A stretch of DNA of 64,000 nt, taken from NCBI GenBank assembly GCA_902618695.1, contig CACNCB010000004.1:1-64000 (forward strand), written 5' to 3'. The DNA comes from an uncultured Pelagibacteraceae bacterium. GTDB taxonomy: Bacteria; Pseudomonadota; Alphaproteobacteria; Pelagibacterales; Pelagibacteraceae. Of this stretch, positions 50,478 through 59,706 are shown in pieces (the stretch's first letter is position 1; every line of letters begins with the position of its first letter). The notes under the pieces are model-generated. The model had not been told where the DNA came from and ran no database searches. It was given only the letters and a program-made list of their open reading frames with translations. The position numbers and the translations under genes were made by a program.

Positions 50478-51126
50478 TCAACAAATACTTAAATTTGATT
50501 ATGATCAAAATTTTAAAGATCAGGATTTTTATGTTTCAAGCAGCAACGAACATTCTTTTAGCCTTTTAAATAGTTGGCCAAATTGGGATAAAAATTTTAT
50601 AAACTTAATAGGTGAAAAGTTTTCAGGAAAAAGTCATTTAATAAATATATTTTTAGAAAAGTATAGAGGTATAAAAATTAATGCAGAAGATATTAATAAT
50701 GACTTTCTTCAACAAATTAAAACCTATGAAAATATTATAATTGAGGATTTAACTGAAAAAATAAATGAAAACTTGTTATATACACTTATAAATATAATAG
50801 ATCAGGATAATAAGTATTTAATAGTAACCTCAAAAATACCAATAGTTGAGTTTAAATTTAAATTAAATGATCTTAATTCAAGATCTATTAATTTTATTTT
50901 ATCTCAAATTGATAAACCTGGTGATGATTTAATCTATGCACTAATATTAAAAAATCTTTCTGATCGTCAAATATCAATAGACCAAAAACTTATTGAATTT
51001 ATAATTAAGAGAATTGATAGAACTTATGGCAAAATTTCCGATTTCATATATAAAATCGACGAAATTAGTTTAAAAAGAAAGAAACCAATCGATTTTAAAA
51101 TTATAAAAGAAGCATTAGAGGTTTAA
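50464..51126 (+). CDS. DnaA-related AAA protein (Hda-like)
   Basis: NSWPNWDKNFINLIGEKFSGKSHLINIF; C-terminal helix bundle of DnaA domain III type. Confidence 0.78.
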   Translation: MTNLNQQILKFDYDQNFKDQDFYVSSSNEHSFSLLNSWPNWDKNFINLIGEKFSGKSHLINIFLEKYRGIKINAEDINNDFLQQIKTYENIIIEDLTEKINENLLYTLINIIDQDNKYLIVTSKIPIVEFKFKLNDLNSRSINFILSQIDKPGDDLIYALILKNLSDRQISIDQKLIEFIIKRIDRTYGKISDFIYKIDEISLKRKKPIDFKIIKEALEV

Positions 51127-52911
51127 TTGAATAAATACAGAACACACAAGTGTAATGAATTAAGAAAAGAGGATATAGATAAAAAAATTTCTCTTTCAGG
51201 CTGGATAAATAAAAAAAGAGACCATGGGAATTTATTATTCATTGATTTGAGAGATAATTATGGAATTACCCAATGTATAATTGATAAAGATAATAAATAT
51301 TTTTCTGATTTAGAAAAAATGCAATTAGAGACTGTAATTAAGGTTGAGGGAAAAGTAGTTAATAGATCCAAAGAAACAATAAATTCTGAAATAGACACAG
51401 GTGAAATAGAGATTGTTATTGAGAACTATCAAGTTTTAGGAACTTGTAAAGAACTACCTATGCCAATCTTTAGTGATCAAGAATATGCTGAAGAAATAAG
51501 ATTGAAATATAGATTTTTAGATTTAAGAAGAAAAAAAATTCATGAAAATATTATTTTAAGATCTAAAGTTATTTCATACATCAGAAATGAAATGACTAAA
51601 TTAGGTTTTTTAGAATTTCAAACACCAATTTTAACCTCATCTAGTCCAGAGGGCGCTAGAGATTTTTTAGTGCCTAGTCGTTTAAATCCTGGAAAATTTT
51701 ATGCATTACCTCAAGCTCCTCAACAATTTAAACAATTAATAATGGTCTCAGGTTTTGACAGATATTTTCAAATTGCACCTTGTTTTAGAGATGAAGATGC
51801 GAGAGCGGACAGAAGTCCTGGAGAATTTTATCAATTGGATTTAGAAATGTCATTTGTTGAGCAGGAAGATGTATTTAATGTAGTTGAGAAATTATTGGTT
51901 AACACATTTAAAAATTTTTCAACTAAAAAACTGATGTTTGATATATTTCCAAAGATTTCATTCAAGGAAGCAATGCTTAAATATGGCACTGATAAACCAG
52001 ATTTAAGAAATCCACTCATTGTAAATGATATAACTGAAATTTTTACAAGAGAAGATGTTTCATTTGAAATATTTAAAAAATTAGTAAAATCTGGATCTCA
52101 GGTAAGATGTATTATTACAAAAAATACGAAAGATAAGCCAAGAAGTTTTTTTGATAATATTGATAAATGGGCAAAAGAAGGAGGGGCTTCTGGGTTAGCT
52201 TATTTTACTTTTGAAAAAGATAAGGATATTTCAGCAAAAGGCCCTATAGGAAAATTTTTTTCTCAAGATGCATTGGCTGAAATCATAAAAAAAACAAACT
52301 GTGAAATAGGGGATAGTATTTTCATGGCTTGTGGAAAACAAGACGAATTAGAAAAAATTACTTCACTAGCAAGAGATAAAATTGCAAAAGATCTGGATTT
52401 AATTGACGAAAATATTTTCGCATTTTGCTGGATTGTAGACTATCCAATGTTTGAAAAAGATGAAACAACAAACAAGATTGAATTTAGTCACAACCCGTTT
52501 TCAATGCCCCAAGGTGATTTAAGTGAAAAGGATTTTGAAAACCCATTAGATATACTTGCTTATCAATACGACATAGTTTGTAATGGTATAGAATTATCTT
52601 CAGGAGCAATTAGAAATCATAAACCAGAACTTATGTATAAACTTTTCTCGATTGCAGGATATGATAAAAACCAAGTAAATGAAAAATTTAGTGGTATGAT
52701 TAATGCACTTAGTTATGGCGCACCACCACATGGAGGAATAGCACCTGGTATTGATAGAATCGTAATGTTACTTGCTAATGAGAAAAATATTAGAGAAGTT
52801 ACAATGTTTCCAATGAACCAAAACGCACAAGATTTGATGATGAATGCACCATCTGAGGTAAATCCAGATCAATTAAAAGAATTAAATTTAGCTTTAAAAA
52901 CTAAAAAATAA
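51127..52911 (+). CDS. aspS: Aspartyl-tRNA synthetase (TTG start)
   Basis: LSGWINKKRDHGNLLFIDLRDNYG, SPEGARDFLVPSR, FRDEDARADRSPGEFYQLDLEMSF, GIAPGIDRIVMLL. Confidence 0.95.
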   Translation: MNKYRTHKCNELRKEDIDKKISLSGWINKKRDHGNLLFIDLRDNYGITQCIIDKDNKYFSDLEKMQLETVIKVEGKVVNRSKETINSEIDTGEIEIVIENYQVLGTCKELPMPIFSDQEYAEEIRLKYRFLDLRRKKIHENIILRSKVISYIRNEMTKLGFLEFQTPILTSSSPEGARDFLVPSRLNPGKFYALPQAPQQFKQLIMVSGFDRYFQIAPCFRDEDARADRSPGEFYQLDLEMSFVEQEDVFNVVEKLLVNTFKNFSTKKLMFDIFPKISFKEAMLKYGTDKPDLRNPLIVNDITEIFTREDVSFEIFKKLVKSGSQVRCIITKNTKDKPRSFFDNIDKWAKEGGASGLAYFTFEKDKDISAKGPIGKFFSQDALAEIIKKTNCEIGDSIFMACGKQDELEKITSLARDKIAKDLDLIDENIFAFCWIVDYPMFEKDETTNKIEFSHNPFSMPQGDLSEKDFENPLDILAYQYDIVCNGIELSSGAIRNHKPELMYKLFSIAGYDKNQVNEKFSGMINALSYGAPPHGGIAPGIDRIVMLLANEKNIREVTMFPMNQNAQDLMMNAPSEVNPDQLKELNLALKTKK

Positions 52912-52912
52912 G

Positions 52913-53737
52913 TTATTTTTTACCTTTTAAACTTATTTTTACATCTGAAAGATCAACTAGATTTTTTTTATAATTATTTCTTACGAAACCTTTACTAGTA
53001 ATATCTTTTACTATTTTTAATAGTTGATTTTGATCCTCAGAATTTTGATCTTCTGCGTTGATAGTATCATTTCCTCCAATTGCAGGAGTGTGGGCAAGAT
53101 CTTCTCTGTTTTGATATGAAATAGCCAGTTCTCTGAAAATATAATCTAAAATTGATGTGGCACTTAAAATTCTATCATTACCGTGGACTTTGCCAGATGG
53201 CTCAAATTTTGTACCAACAAATGCACTTATAAATTCATCTAACGGAACCCCATATTGTAGGCCAAGAGACACAGCAATTGCAAAGTTATTCATTAAAGCT
53301 TTAACTAACTCACCCTCTTTACTGGTATCAATAAATATTTCTCCAATTTTGCCATCTTCATATTCTCCAGTATGTAGGTAAACTTTGTGATCACCAATAG
53401 TAGCTTTTTGAATATATCCTTTTCTCCTGTCAGGCATGCTGAATCTTCTACCTGCATTCTCGTTTGCTAAATTTATACTTTTTATCACACTTTCTTTATT
53501 TATTCGGCTTTTGTTGTCTGTTTCATTTATTATTTCTACCTTTTTGCTTTCAAGGACTTTGTTATTTTTAGGATCCAGACTTTTCGTTTTTCTGTTATCA
53601 AGTTTTACATCTAAAACTTCGAATTTCCCATCATCTCTCTTCTCTAAATTTTTTAACTCTGCCTCATTAATATCATCTAAATAATGATTAACTTTAAAGG
53701 TACAGGTATAATAAGTTTCAACTAAATACTTTGCCAT
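52913..53737 (-). CDS. Stand-alone TSCPD-domain protein, related to the C-terminal part of class II (B12-dependent) ribonucleotide reductase
   Basis: [65 protein letters not shown]. Confidence 0.85.
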   Translation of the reverse strand: MAKYLVETYYTCTFKVNHYLDDINEAELKNLEKRDDGKFEVLDVKLDNRKTKSLDPKNNKVLESKKVEIINETDNKSRINKESVIKSINLANENAGRRFSMPDRRKGYIQKATIGDHKVYLHTGEYEDGKIGEIFIDTSKEGELVKALMNNFAIAVSLGLQYGVPLDEFISAFVGTKFEPSGKVHGNDRILSATSILDYIFRELAISYQNREDLAHTPAIGGNDTINAEDQNSEDQNQLLKIVKDITSKGFVRNNYKKNLVDLSDVKISLKGKK

Positions 53738-53850
53738 TGGATCTCATTTAAATTTTAATTTGAATAATGAATCAATTAATTTATATACATATTCATATTT
53801 TAGTCTAATTTAATTTTTACAATTTTTAATTGAATAAATAAAAAAATATT

Positions 53851-54210
53851 ATGTTGACAATCTTAAGAAAAATTTTCACGTGGTGGAATCAAGATACTTT
53901 TGGAACAAGACTAAAAACAATTTTGTTTGGAAAACTTGTTGGTACTGATGATTTGGGTAACAAATACTACGAGAGCAAAAGTGGAAAAAGATGGGTTATC
54001 TATTCAAACACAATTGACGCATCAAAAATTCCTGTTGAGTGGTATTCTTGGATACATTTTACGCCTAATAAAATTGAAAAAAAACATACTTTAAAAAAAT
54101 ATGATTGGCAAAAACCTCATCAAGAAAATTTAACTGGAACTGACTCAGCATATTATCCAAATAAAAATAAAGATGGTGTTAAAAAGAAATATTCAAGTTG
54201 GAAAGAATAA
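53851..54210 (+). CDS. NADH:ubiquinone oxidoreductase subunit NDUFA12 family protein
   Basis: GTRLKTILFGKLVGTDDLGNKYYESKSGKRWVIY...IPVEWYSWIHFTPN. Confidence 0.92.
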   Translation: MLTILRKIFTWWNQDTFGTRLKTILFGKLVGTDDLGNKYYESKSGKRWVIYSNTIDASKIPVEWYSWIHFTPNKIEKKHTLKKYDWQKPHQENLTGTDSAYYPNKNKDGVKKKYSSWKE

Positions 54211-54580
54211 TTTAAAATTAATCTATTTAGTTTTTTTGCTTTTTTTTTGTTTAGTTTTTAATGCAAATTCAAATAGTAATTTAGAAGGATCTTTTACTAA
54301 TATAAAAATTTTAGATAAAATAAGTTCGAAAAATACTTTGCTAAAATTAGAAAATGGAAAATTAAAAAAATTTAAAGATCTAGAAATTAAAAGTATTAAA
54401 TGTAAAAATTCTGAATTTGATGATAATCCAGAGATAACAGCTTATATTCAGGTAAGAGATTTAACGAATAAAAATAATGACGAAGTTTTTGTTTTTAATG
54501 GCTGGATGTTTTCATCTAGTCCATCTATCAAACCTTTTGATCATCCTGTCTATGACGTCTGGTTAATAAGTTGTTATTAA
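54173..54580 (+). CDS. DUF2155-like exported protein
   Basis: Signal-like N-terminus; LRLENGKLKKFKDLEIK..., VFNGWMFSSSPSIKPFDHPVYDVWLISC; follows NDUFA12. Start overlaps NDUFA12 by 38 nt and may be further downstream. Confidence 0.78.
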   Translation: MVLKRNIQVGKNNLKLIYLVFLLFFCLVFNANSNSNLEGSFTNIKILDKISSKNTLLKLENGKLKKFKDLEIKSIKCKNSEFDDNPEITAYIQVRDLTNKNNDEVFVFNGWMFSSSPSIKPFDHPVYDVWLISCY

Positions 54581-55914
54581 ACAATTGAATCTTTATCCAA
54601 CCAGCTTACATTAAAATCTGAATTTACAAATTTTTTATGAGTAAGCAATTTTTTATGTAGAGGAATTGTTGTAGTTATTCCCTCAATAACAAATTCATCT
54701 AAAGATCTATTCATTCTTTGAATTGCTTCTGTTCTATTTCTTCCGTGGCAAATTAATTTACAAACCATGCTGTCGTAATAAGGAGTTACCTTATAACCTT
54801 GAAATATTGCACCATCTACTCTGGTTCTAAAACCAGATGGTTGATGACACATAGTAATGACACCAGGTGAAGGCTGAAAGTTTTTACTTGCATCTTCAGC
54901 ATTTATTCTACATTCAATTGCATGTCCTCTAGGATTTATATCACTTTGTTTCAAAGCCGTTTCTCCTGAGAATGCAATCCAAATTTGTTCTTTGATTATA
55001 TCTATACCTGTAACCATTTCTGTCACCGGATGCTCAACTTGAACTCTTGTATTCATCTCAAGAAAATAAAATTTCCCATCTTCATATATAAACTCAACAG
55101 TTCCAGCTCCCGTATAACCTATTTTAGTTACCATTTTTACTGTTCTCTCAAATAAATCTTTTCTTATTTCATCATTTAAAACTGGACTTGGTGTTTCCTC
55201 TATTAATTTTTGATGTCTTCTTTGAACTGAGCAATCTCTCTCATGTAGGTGAACAGCTCTATTTTTTCCAGCTAATATTTGAACCTCAATATGTCTTGGA
55301 TTTTGAAAAAATTTTTCAATATAAACTTCGTCATTACCAAAGTATTTTTGTGCTTCAGATTTAGCCGTTGAAAACAACGACTCAAATTCTTCTTCCTTAT
55401 AAACTATTTTCATACCTTTACCTCCACCTCCACCTGAGGCCTTGATTAAGATAGGAAAGCCAATTTTTTTACAAAGTTCTTTTGCTTCAGAAACATCTCT
55501 CACTCCTCCTTCAGAGCCTTCAATAACAGGCAATCCATTTTCTTTAGCTATTCTTTTTGCTTGGATTTTATCACCCATCATTTCAATATGTTTTGATGAG
55601 GCTCCAATAAAATTAATTTTGTTCTCTTCTAAAATTCTTGCAAAATTTGCATTTTCAGAAAGAAAACCGTAGCCAGGATGAACAGCATCAGTATTTGTAA
55701 GTTCTATTGCTGACATTAATGCTGGAATATTTAGGTAACTATTTGATGGCTGATGAGAACCAATACATACACTTTCATCAGCCATTCTAACGTGCATACT
55801 TTCTCTATCTACATCTGAATGAACAGCGACAGTAGAAATTCCCCATTCTTTACATGCTCTAATAATTCTAACTGCAATTTCCCCGCGGTTCGCAATTAAA
55901 ATTTTTTTAAACAT
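54577..55914 (-). CDS. accC: Biotin carboxylase subunit of acetyl-CoA carboxylase
   Basis: KILIANRGEIAVRIIRACKE, HPGYGFLSEN, KASGGGGGKGMKIV, FLEMNTRVQVEHPVTE. Confidence 0.96.
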   Translation of the reverse strand: MFKKILIANRGEIAVRIIRACKEWGISTVAVHSDVDRESMHVRMADESVCIGSHQPSNSYLNIPALMSAIELTNTDAVHPGYGFLSENANFARILEENKINFIGASSKHIEMMGDKIQAKRIAKENGLPVIEGSEGGVRDVSEAKELCKKIGFPILIKASGGGGGKGMKIVYKEEEFESLFSTAKSEAQKYFGNDEVYIEKFFQNPRHIEVQILAGKNRAVHLHERDCSVQRRHQKLIEETPSPVLNDEIRKDLFERTVKMVTKIGYTGAGTVEFIYEDGKFYFLEMNTRVQVEHPVTEMVTGIDIIKEQIWIAFSGETALKQSDINPRGHAIECRINAEDASKNFQPSPGVITMCHQPSGFRTRVDGAIFQGYKVTPYYDSMVCKLICHGRNRTEAIQRMNRSLDEFVIEGITTTIPLHKKLLTHKKFVNSDFNVSWLDKDSIV

Positions 55915-55917
55915 TAT

Positions 55918-56352
55918 TTATTCTAGGACAATAATAGTTTGACCAAATTCCACAGGTTGGCCATCTTCAACACATATTTCTTTTACTATACCATCTGCTG
56001 TTGAAGGAACATGATTCATTGTTTTCATTGCCTCAACAATCATTATTGTTTCACCTTTTTTAATTTTTTTCCCTATCTCCACAAACTTTTTAGCACCAGG
56101 TTCTGGAGCATGATATGCTGTTCCTATTATAGGCGAAGTAATTTCAGTTCCTGATTTGACATTTTGAGTTTGAGCAGGCGCTGAAATTTTTGCAGGTGAT
56201 GAGGGTGAAAGAACTTGTGGCTGATTACTAATTGAAATATTATTTTTTGATACTTTAATCTTTGTATCTTTTTCTGTTATCTCTATCTCGGTAAGATTAA
56301 ATTCTTTTAAATAATTACTTAATTCTTGAATTATTTTTTTATCTATTTTCAT
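55918..56352 (-). CDS. accB: Biotin carboxyl carrier protein
   Basis: C-terminal VEAMKTMNHV biotinylation motif. Confidence 0.95.
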   Translation of the reverse strand: MKIDKKIIQELSNYLKEFNLTEIEITEKDTKIKVSKNNISISNQPQVLSPSSPAKISAPAQTQNVKSGTEITSPIIGTAYHAPEPGAKKFVEIGKKIKKGETIMIVEAMKTMNHVPSTADGIVKEICVEDGQPVEFGQTIIVLE

Positions 56353-56788
56353 TTTGCAAAGTCTTTTGTAATGAAATTATGGCCAAAATATATCCTTCAG
56401 CACCTAATCCAAAAATTCCTCCAGTTACTACATCACTTATAAGTGATTTATGTCTAAATTCTTCTCTTTTATAAATATTTGATAGGTGTAGCTCAATTAT
56501 TGGTTTTTTGAATAAATCAAGAGCATCTCTTATTGCTACCGAAGTATGAGTGAATGCAGCAGCATTTATAATCATACCTTCAAATTTTTTCCTAGCATCT
56601 TGAATTATATTTACCAATTCTCCTTCAATATTAGATTGTGCAAATTCTACATCAAGACCAATTTCTTGCCCTTTTTTAGAACAATTTTCTTTAAGTTGTT
56701 CAAACGTAGTTGATCCATATTGTGATTGTTCTCTTTCACCTAATAGATTAAGATTTGGACCATTGATAATAATTATTTTATTATTCAT
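56339..56788 (-). CDS. aroQ: Type II 3-dehydroquinate dehydratase
   Basis: IIINGPNLNLLGEREQSQYG, NAAAFTHTSVAIRDAL, HLSNIYKREEFRHKS. Confidence 0.95.
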   Translation of the reverse strand: MNNKIIIINGPNLNLLGEREQSQYGSTTFEQLKENCSKKGQEIGLDVEFAQSNIEGELVNIIQDARKKFEGMIINAAAFTHTSVAIRDALDLFKKPIIELHLSNIYKREEFRHKSLISDVVTGGIFGLGAEGYILAIISLQKTLQNENR

Positions 56789-56804
56789 TCAGCACTTATA
56801 TACG

Positions 56805-57023
56805 ATGAAAAAAATAAAAAAAATAAAAATTAAAATAAATGGTAAAATCAAATCGATAATTCAATATTCTAACCTCTATCAAGTATTAAAAAATCTAAAA
56901 ATACCATTAAATAAAGTAGCAATTGAGCTTAATGAAGAAATAGTAGATAAAAAGAAAATTAATAAAATAAAATTAAATAAAAATGATAAAATTGAAATAG
57001 TTCATTTTATTGGAGGTGGTTAA
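56805..57023 (+). CDS. thiS: Sulfur carrier protein ThiS (start placed at ATG 56805 rather than TTG 56763)
   Basis: C-terminal FIGGG; immediately upstream of thiG. Confidence 0.88.
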   Translation: MKKIKKIKIKINGKIKSIIQYSNLYQVLKNLKIPLNKVAIELNEEIVDKKKINKIKLNKNDKIEIVHFIGGG

Positions 57024-57024
57024 T

Positions 57025-57798
57025 TTGAAAAAAGACAGTCTAATTATTGCAAATAAAAAATTTAATTCCAGATTAATTGTTGGAACAGGTAAATACAAAA
57101 GCATGTCAGAGTGTGCAAAAGCAATTAAACTATCAGGGACAGAAATCGTAACAGTTGCCGTACGAAGGGTCAATATTTCAGACAAAAACAAACCTCTATT
57201 GATGGATTATATTGATCCAAAAAAAATTACATATTTACCCAATACTGCTGGATGTTTTAATTCAAAAGATGCTTTGAGAACTTTAAGGCTAGCTAGAGAA
57301 ATAGGTGGCTGGAAATTAGTTAAGCTAGAAGTTTTAGGAGATAAAAAAAATTTATTTCCTGACATGATAGAAACTTTAAAATCTACAGAAGTTTTAGCTA
57401 AGGAGGGGTTTAAAGTCATGGTTTATTGTAATGATGATCCTTTAATGGCTAAACGCCTAGAAAATTCTGGTGCTGAAGCAATTATGCCTTTAGCTGCACC
57501 TATTGGATCAGGATTAGGAATTCAAAACAAAATCAATATTCAGATAATTAGAAAACAAACTAAACTTCCGTTAATTATTGATGCTGGTTTGGGTCAAGCA
57601 TCCGACGCTACAATTGCAATGGAGCTAGGATGTGATGGAGTACTTGTTAATACAGCAATTGCAAAAGCCAAAAAACCTTTTGAAATGTCACTTGCTTTTA
57701 AAAATGCTGTTATCGCTGGTAGGCAATCATACAAGTCTGGAAGAATAAATAAAATTTTGATGGGAAATCCATCTTCACCTTCAAAAGGAATTATTTAG
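57025..57798 (+). CDS. thiG: Thiazole synthase ThiG (TTG start with GGAGGTG SD inside the thiS 3' end)
   Basis: RLIVGTGKYKS, EIVTVAVRRVN, LPNTAGCFNSKDALRTLRLARE, IDAGLGQASDATIAMELGCDGVLVNTAIAKA. Confidence 0.94.
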   Translation: MKKDSLIIANKKFNSRLIVGTGKYKSMSECAKAIKLSGTEIVTVAVRRVNISDKNKPLLMDYIDPKKITYLPNTAGCFNSKDALRTLRLAREIGGWKLVKLEVLGDKKNLFPDMIETLKSTEVLAKEGFKVMVYCNDDPLMAKRLENSGAEAIMPLAAPIGSGLGIQNKINIQIIRKQTKLPLIIDAGLGQASDATIAMELGCDGVLVNTAIAKAKKPFEMSLAFKNAVIAGRQSYKSGRINKILMGNPSSPSKGII

Positions 57799-59689
57799 TT
57801 TTTTTATAGTATTTTTTTTTCTTATAAGTTTTTTTACGAATTTTTTGATTTTCTTTTTTTTCTGTTATTTTATCTTCTCTAATTTGGATATCTATGTTTT
57901 TTAATTTTTCGAGATATTCAATTAATTCAATAGTTTTATTTGATTTATTTTTAAAATTTATAATATATTCAGGTATAATTAGAGAATTATCACTAATAAT
58001 ATCAATCCTCATTTTATTCTTTTTCTCAAAATAAGTTAGGTCATTAATAAAATTTTCTTTTAGGAAGTCTGAAATTTTTTTACAAACTTTTAATTCAACA
58101 ATTTTAGATTTATTGATTAAAGCTTTTAATTCAACGATTTTTAAAAGTTTTTGAGCAAAGGACTCATCTGTCAATGTAACTTTCCATTTAATTGCACTTT
58201 CTCTTAGTCTTTGTCTAGACATTTCTAATAGACCAAAGTTGCTTATTCTACCTATTTGAATTCTTGCCCTATCAGTTCTACATTTCTCTTTAAGTTTTCT
58301 TTCTACTAAGCGCCTGTTACCGTAACTAAGCATATCAATAAAATCTATAATAATTAAACCAGATAAATCTCTAATTTTTATTTGTCTTGATATTTCTTCA
58401 GCAGCCTCAATATTCGTATCTAAAGCAGTACTTTCAACATTTTTACCTTTTATTGAACTACCAGAGTTTATATCAATTGAAACTAAAGCTTCTGTTGGAT
58501 TAATAACTAAGTATCCACCTGATTTTAGTTTAATTTCAGAATCAAAAATTTGATTTAATTTTTGTTCAATATTTTCTTGAATAAATAACGGAATTTTACC
58601 TCTATATTTTTTTACTTTTTTTACACTTGATGGCATCATAGTTTTTACAAATGATTGTGCTTTTTTATAACCTTCGTTTCCTTCGACTATTATATTTTGA
58701 GTGTTATCATCAAACATATCTCTTAAAGTTCTTTTAATTATTTCACTTTCTTGATGTATTAGAGATGGAGCAATCGAGTTAATAGCATTTTCTTTTATCT
58801 GACCCCAAGTATTAATTAAAGTTGTCAAATCATTATTGATTTCATTTTTAGTTTTGTTGCTACCAGCAGTCCGCACTATCAGACCCATCTCTCTTGGTAT
58901 TTGAATTTCGTTTAAAATAGACCTAATTTTTTTTCTATCTGCTGGATTAAATATTTTTCTAGATATACCTCCACCTTTAGGAGTATTTGGCATTAAAACA
59001 ATATATTTTCCTGCTATAGAAATAAAAGTGCTAAGTGCTGCACCTTTTTGACCTCTTTCATCTTTTATAACTTGAACAAGAATTACCTGATTTGGTTTTA
59101 TTACTTCCTGAATTTTATATCTTTTAAATTTAAATCTTTTTTCTGTTTTCTTTTCTTTTACTTCATTTGAATTTTCTTTTTCATCTACTTTTTCTTTATT
59201 TTCAGTTTGTTCTTCTAATTGTTCTTCATCATTTTTTTCAATTGGATCATCAATTTCTAATTTTCCTTCAGCAATATTTTCTTCCTCTTTAGCTTCGACT
59301 TCTTTTGAAAGTTTTTCTCTAGCTTTTTCTTCCTCCTCTTTAATTTTCTCTAAATCTGCTTTTGGTATTTGATAATAATCCGACTGAATATCATTAAAAG
59401 ATAAAAACCCGTGTCTCTCTCTTCCAAAATCAATAAAGGCTGCCTGTAAAGAAGGTTCAATTCTACTTACTTTACCCAAATAAATATTGTTTTTTATTAA
59501 GTTATTTTTTAAACCTTCGTACTCGTAATCTTCAATATTTTCGCCTGATTTAAGAACAACTCTAGTTTCATTAGGATGCGAAGCATCAATGTATAAATTT
59601 TTTTCCATAATTTTGTAAATGTTAGTTTCATTAATAATTTTGCCTAAAATTTTGTTTAATTTTCTTGCCATATCTTTAACAAATTCCAA
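57791..59689 (-). CDS. rne: Ribonuclease E/G family protein
   Basis: GKVSRIEPSLQAAFIDFGRERHGFL (S1), MGLIVRTAG, GGYLVINPTEALVSIDINSG, IIDFIDM. Confidence 0.92.
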   Translation of the reverse strand: MEFVKDMARKLNKILGKIINETNIYKIMEKNLYIDASHPNETRVVLKSGENIEDYEYEGLKNNLIKNNIYLGKVSRIEPSLQAAFIDFGRERHGFLSFNDIQSDYYQIPKADLEKIKEEEEKAREKLSKEVEAKEEENIAEGKLEIDDPIEKNDEEQLEEQTENKEKVDEKENSNEVKEKKTEKRFKFKRYKIQEVIKPNQVILVQVIKDERGQKGAALSTFISIAGKYIVLMPNTPKGGGISRKIFNPADRKKIRSILNEIQIPREMGLIVRTAGSNKTKNEINNDLTTLINTWGQIKENAINSIAPSLIHQESEIIKRTLRDMFDDNTQNIIVEGNEGYKKAQSFVKTMMPSSVKKVKKYRGKIPLFIQENIEQKLNQIFDSEIKLKSGGYLVINPTEALVSIDINSGSSIKGKNVESTALDTNIEAAEEISRQIKIRDLSGLIIIDFIDMLSYGNRRLVERKLKEKCRTDRARIQIGRISNFGLLEMSRQRLRESAIKWKVTLTDESFAQKLLKIVELKALINKSKIVELKVCKKISDFLKENFINDLTYFEKKNKMRIDIISDNSLIIPEYIINFKNKSNKTIELIEYLEKLKNIDIQIREDKITEKKENQKIRKKTYKKKKYYKKTK

Positions 59690-59706
59690 GATATAATGAA
59701 ATTAAA

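Noticed and set aside
53157-53684. Two plus-strand ORFs opposite the TSCPD gene
   Set aside because: Antisense to a gene with recognisable RNR-like motifs; no independent support.
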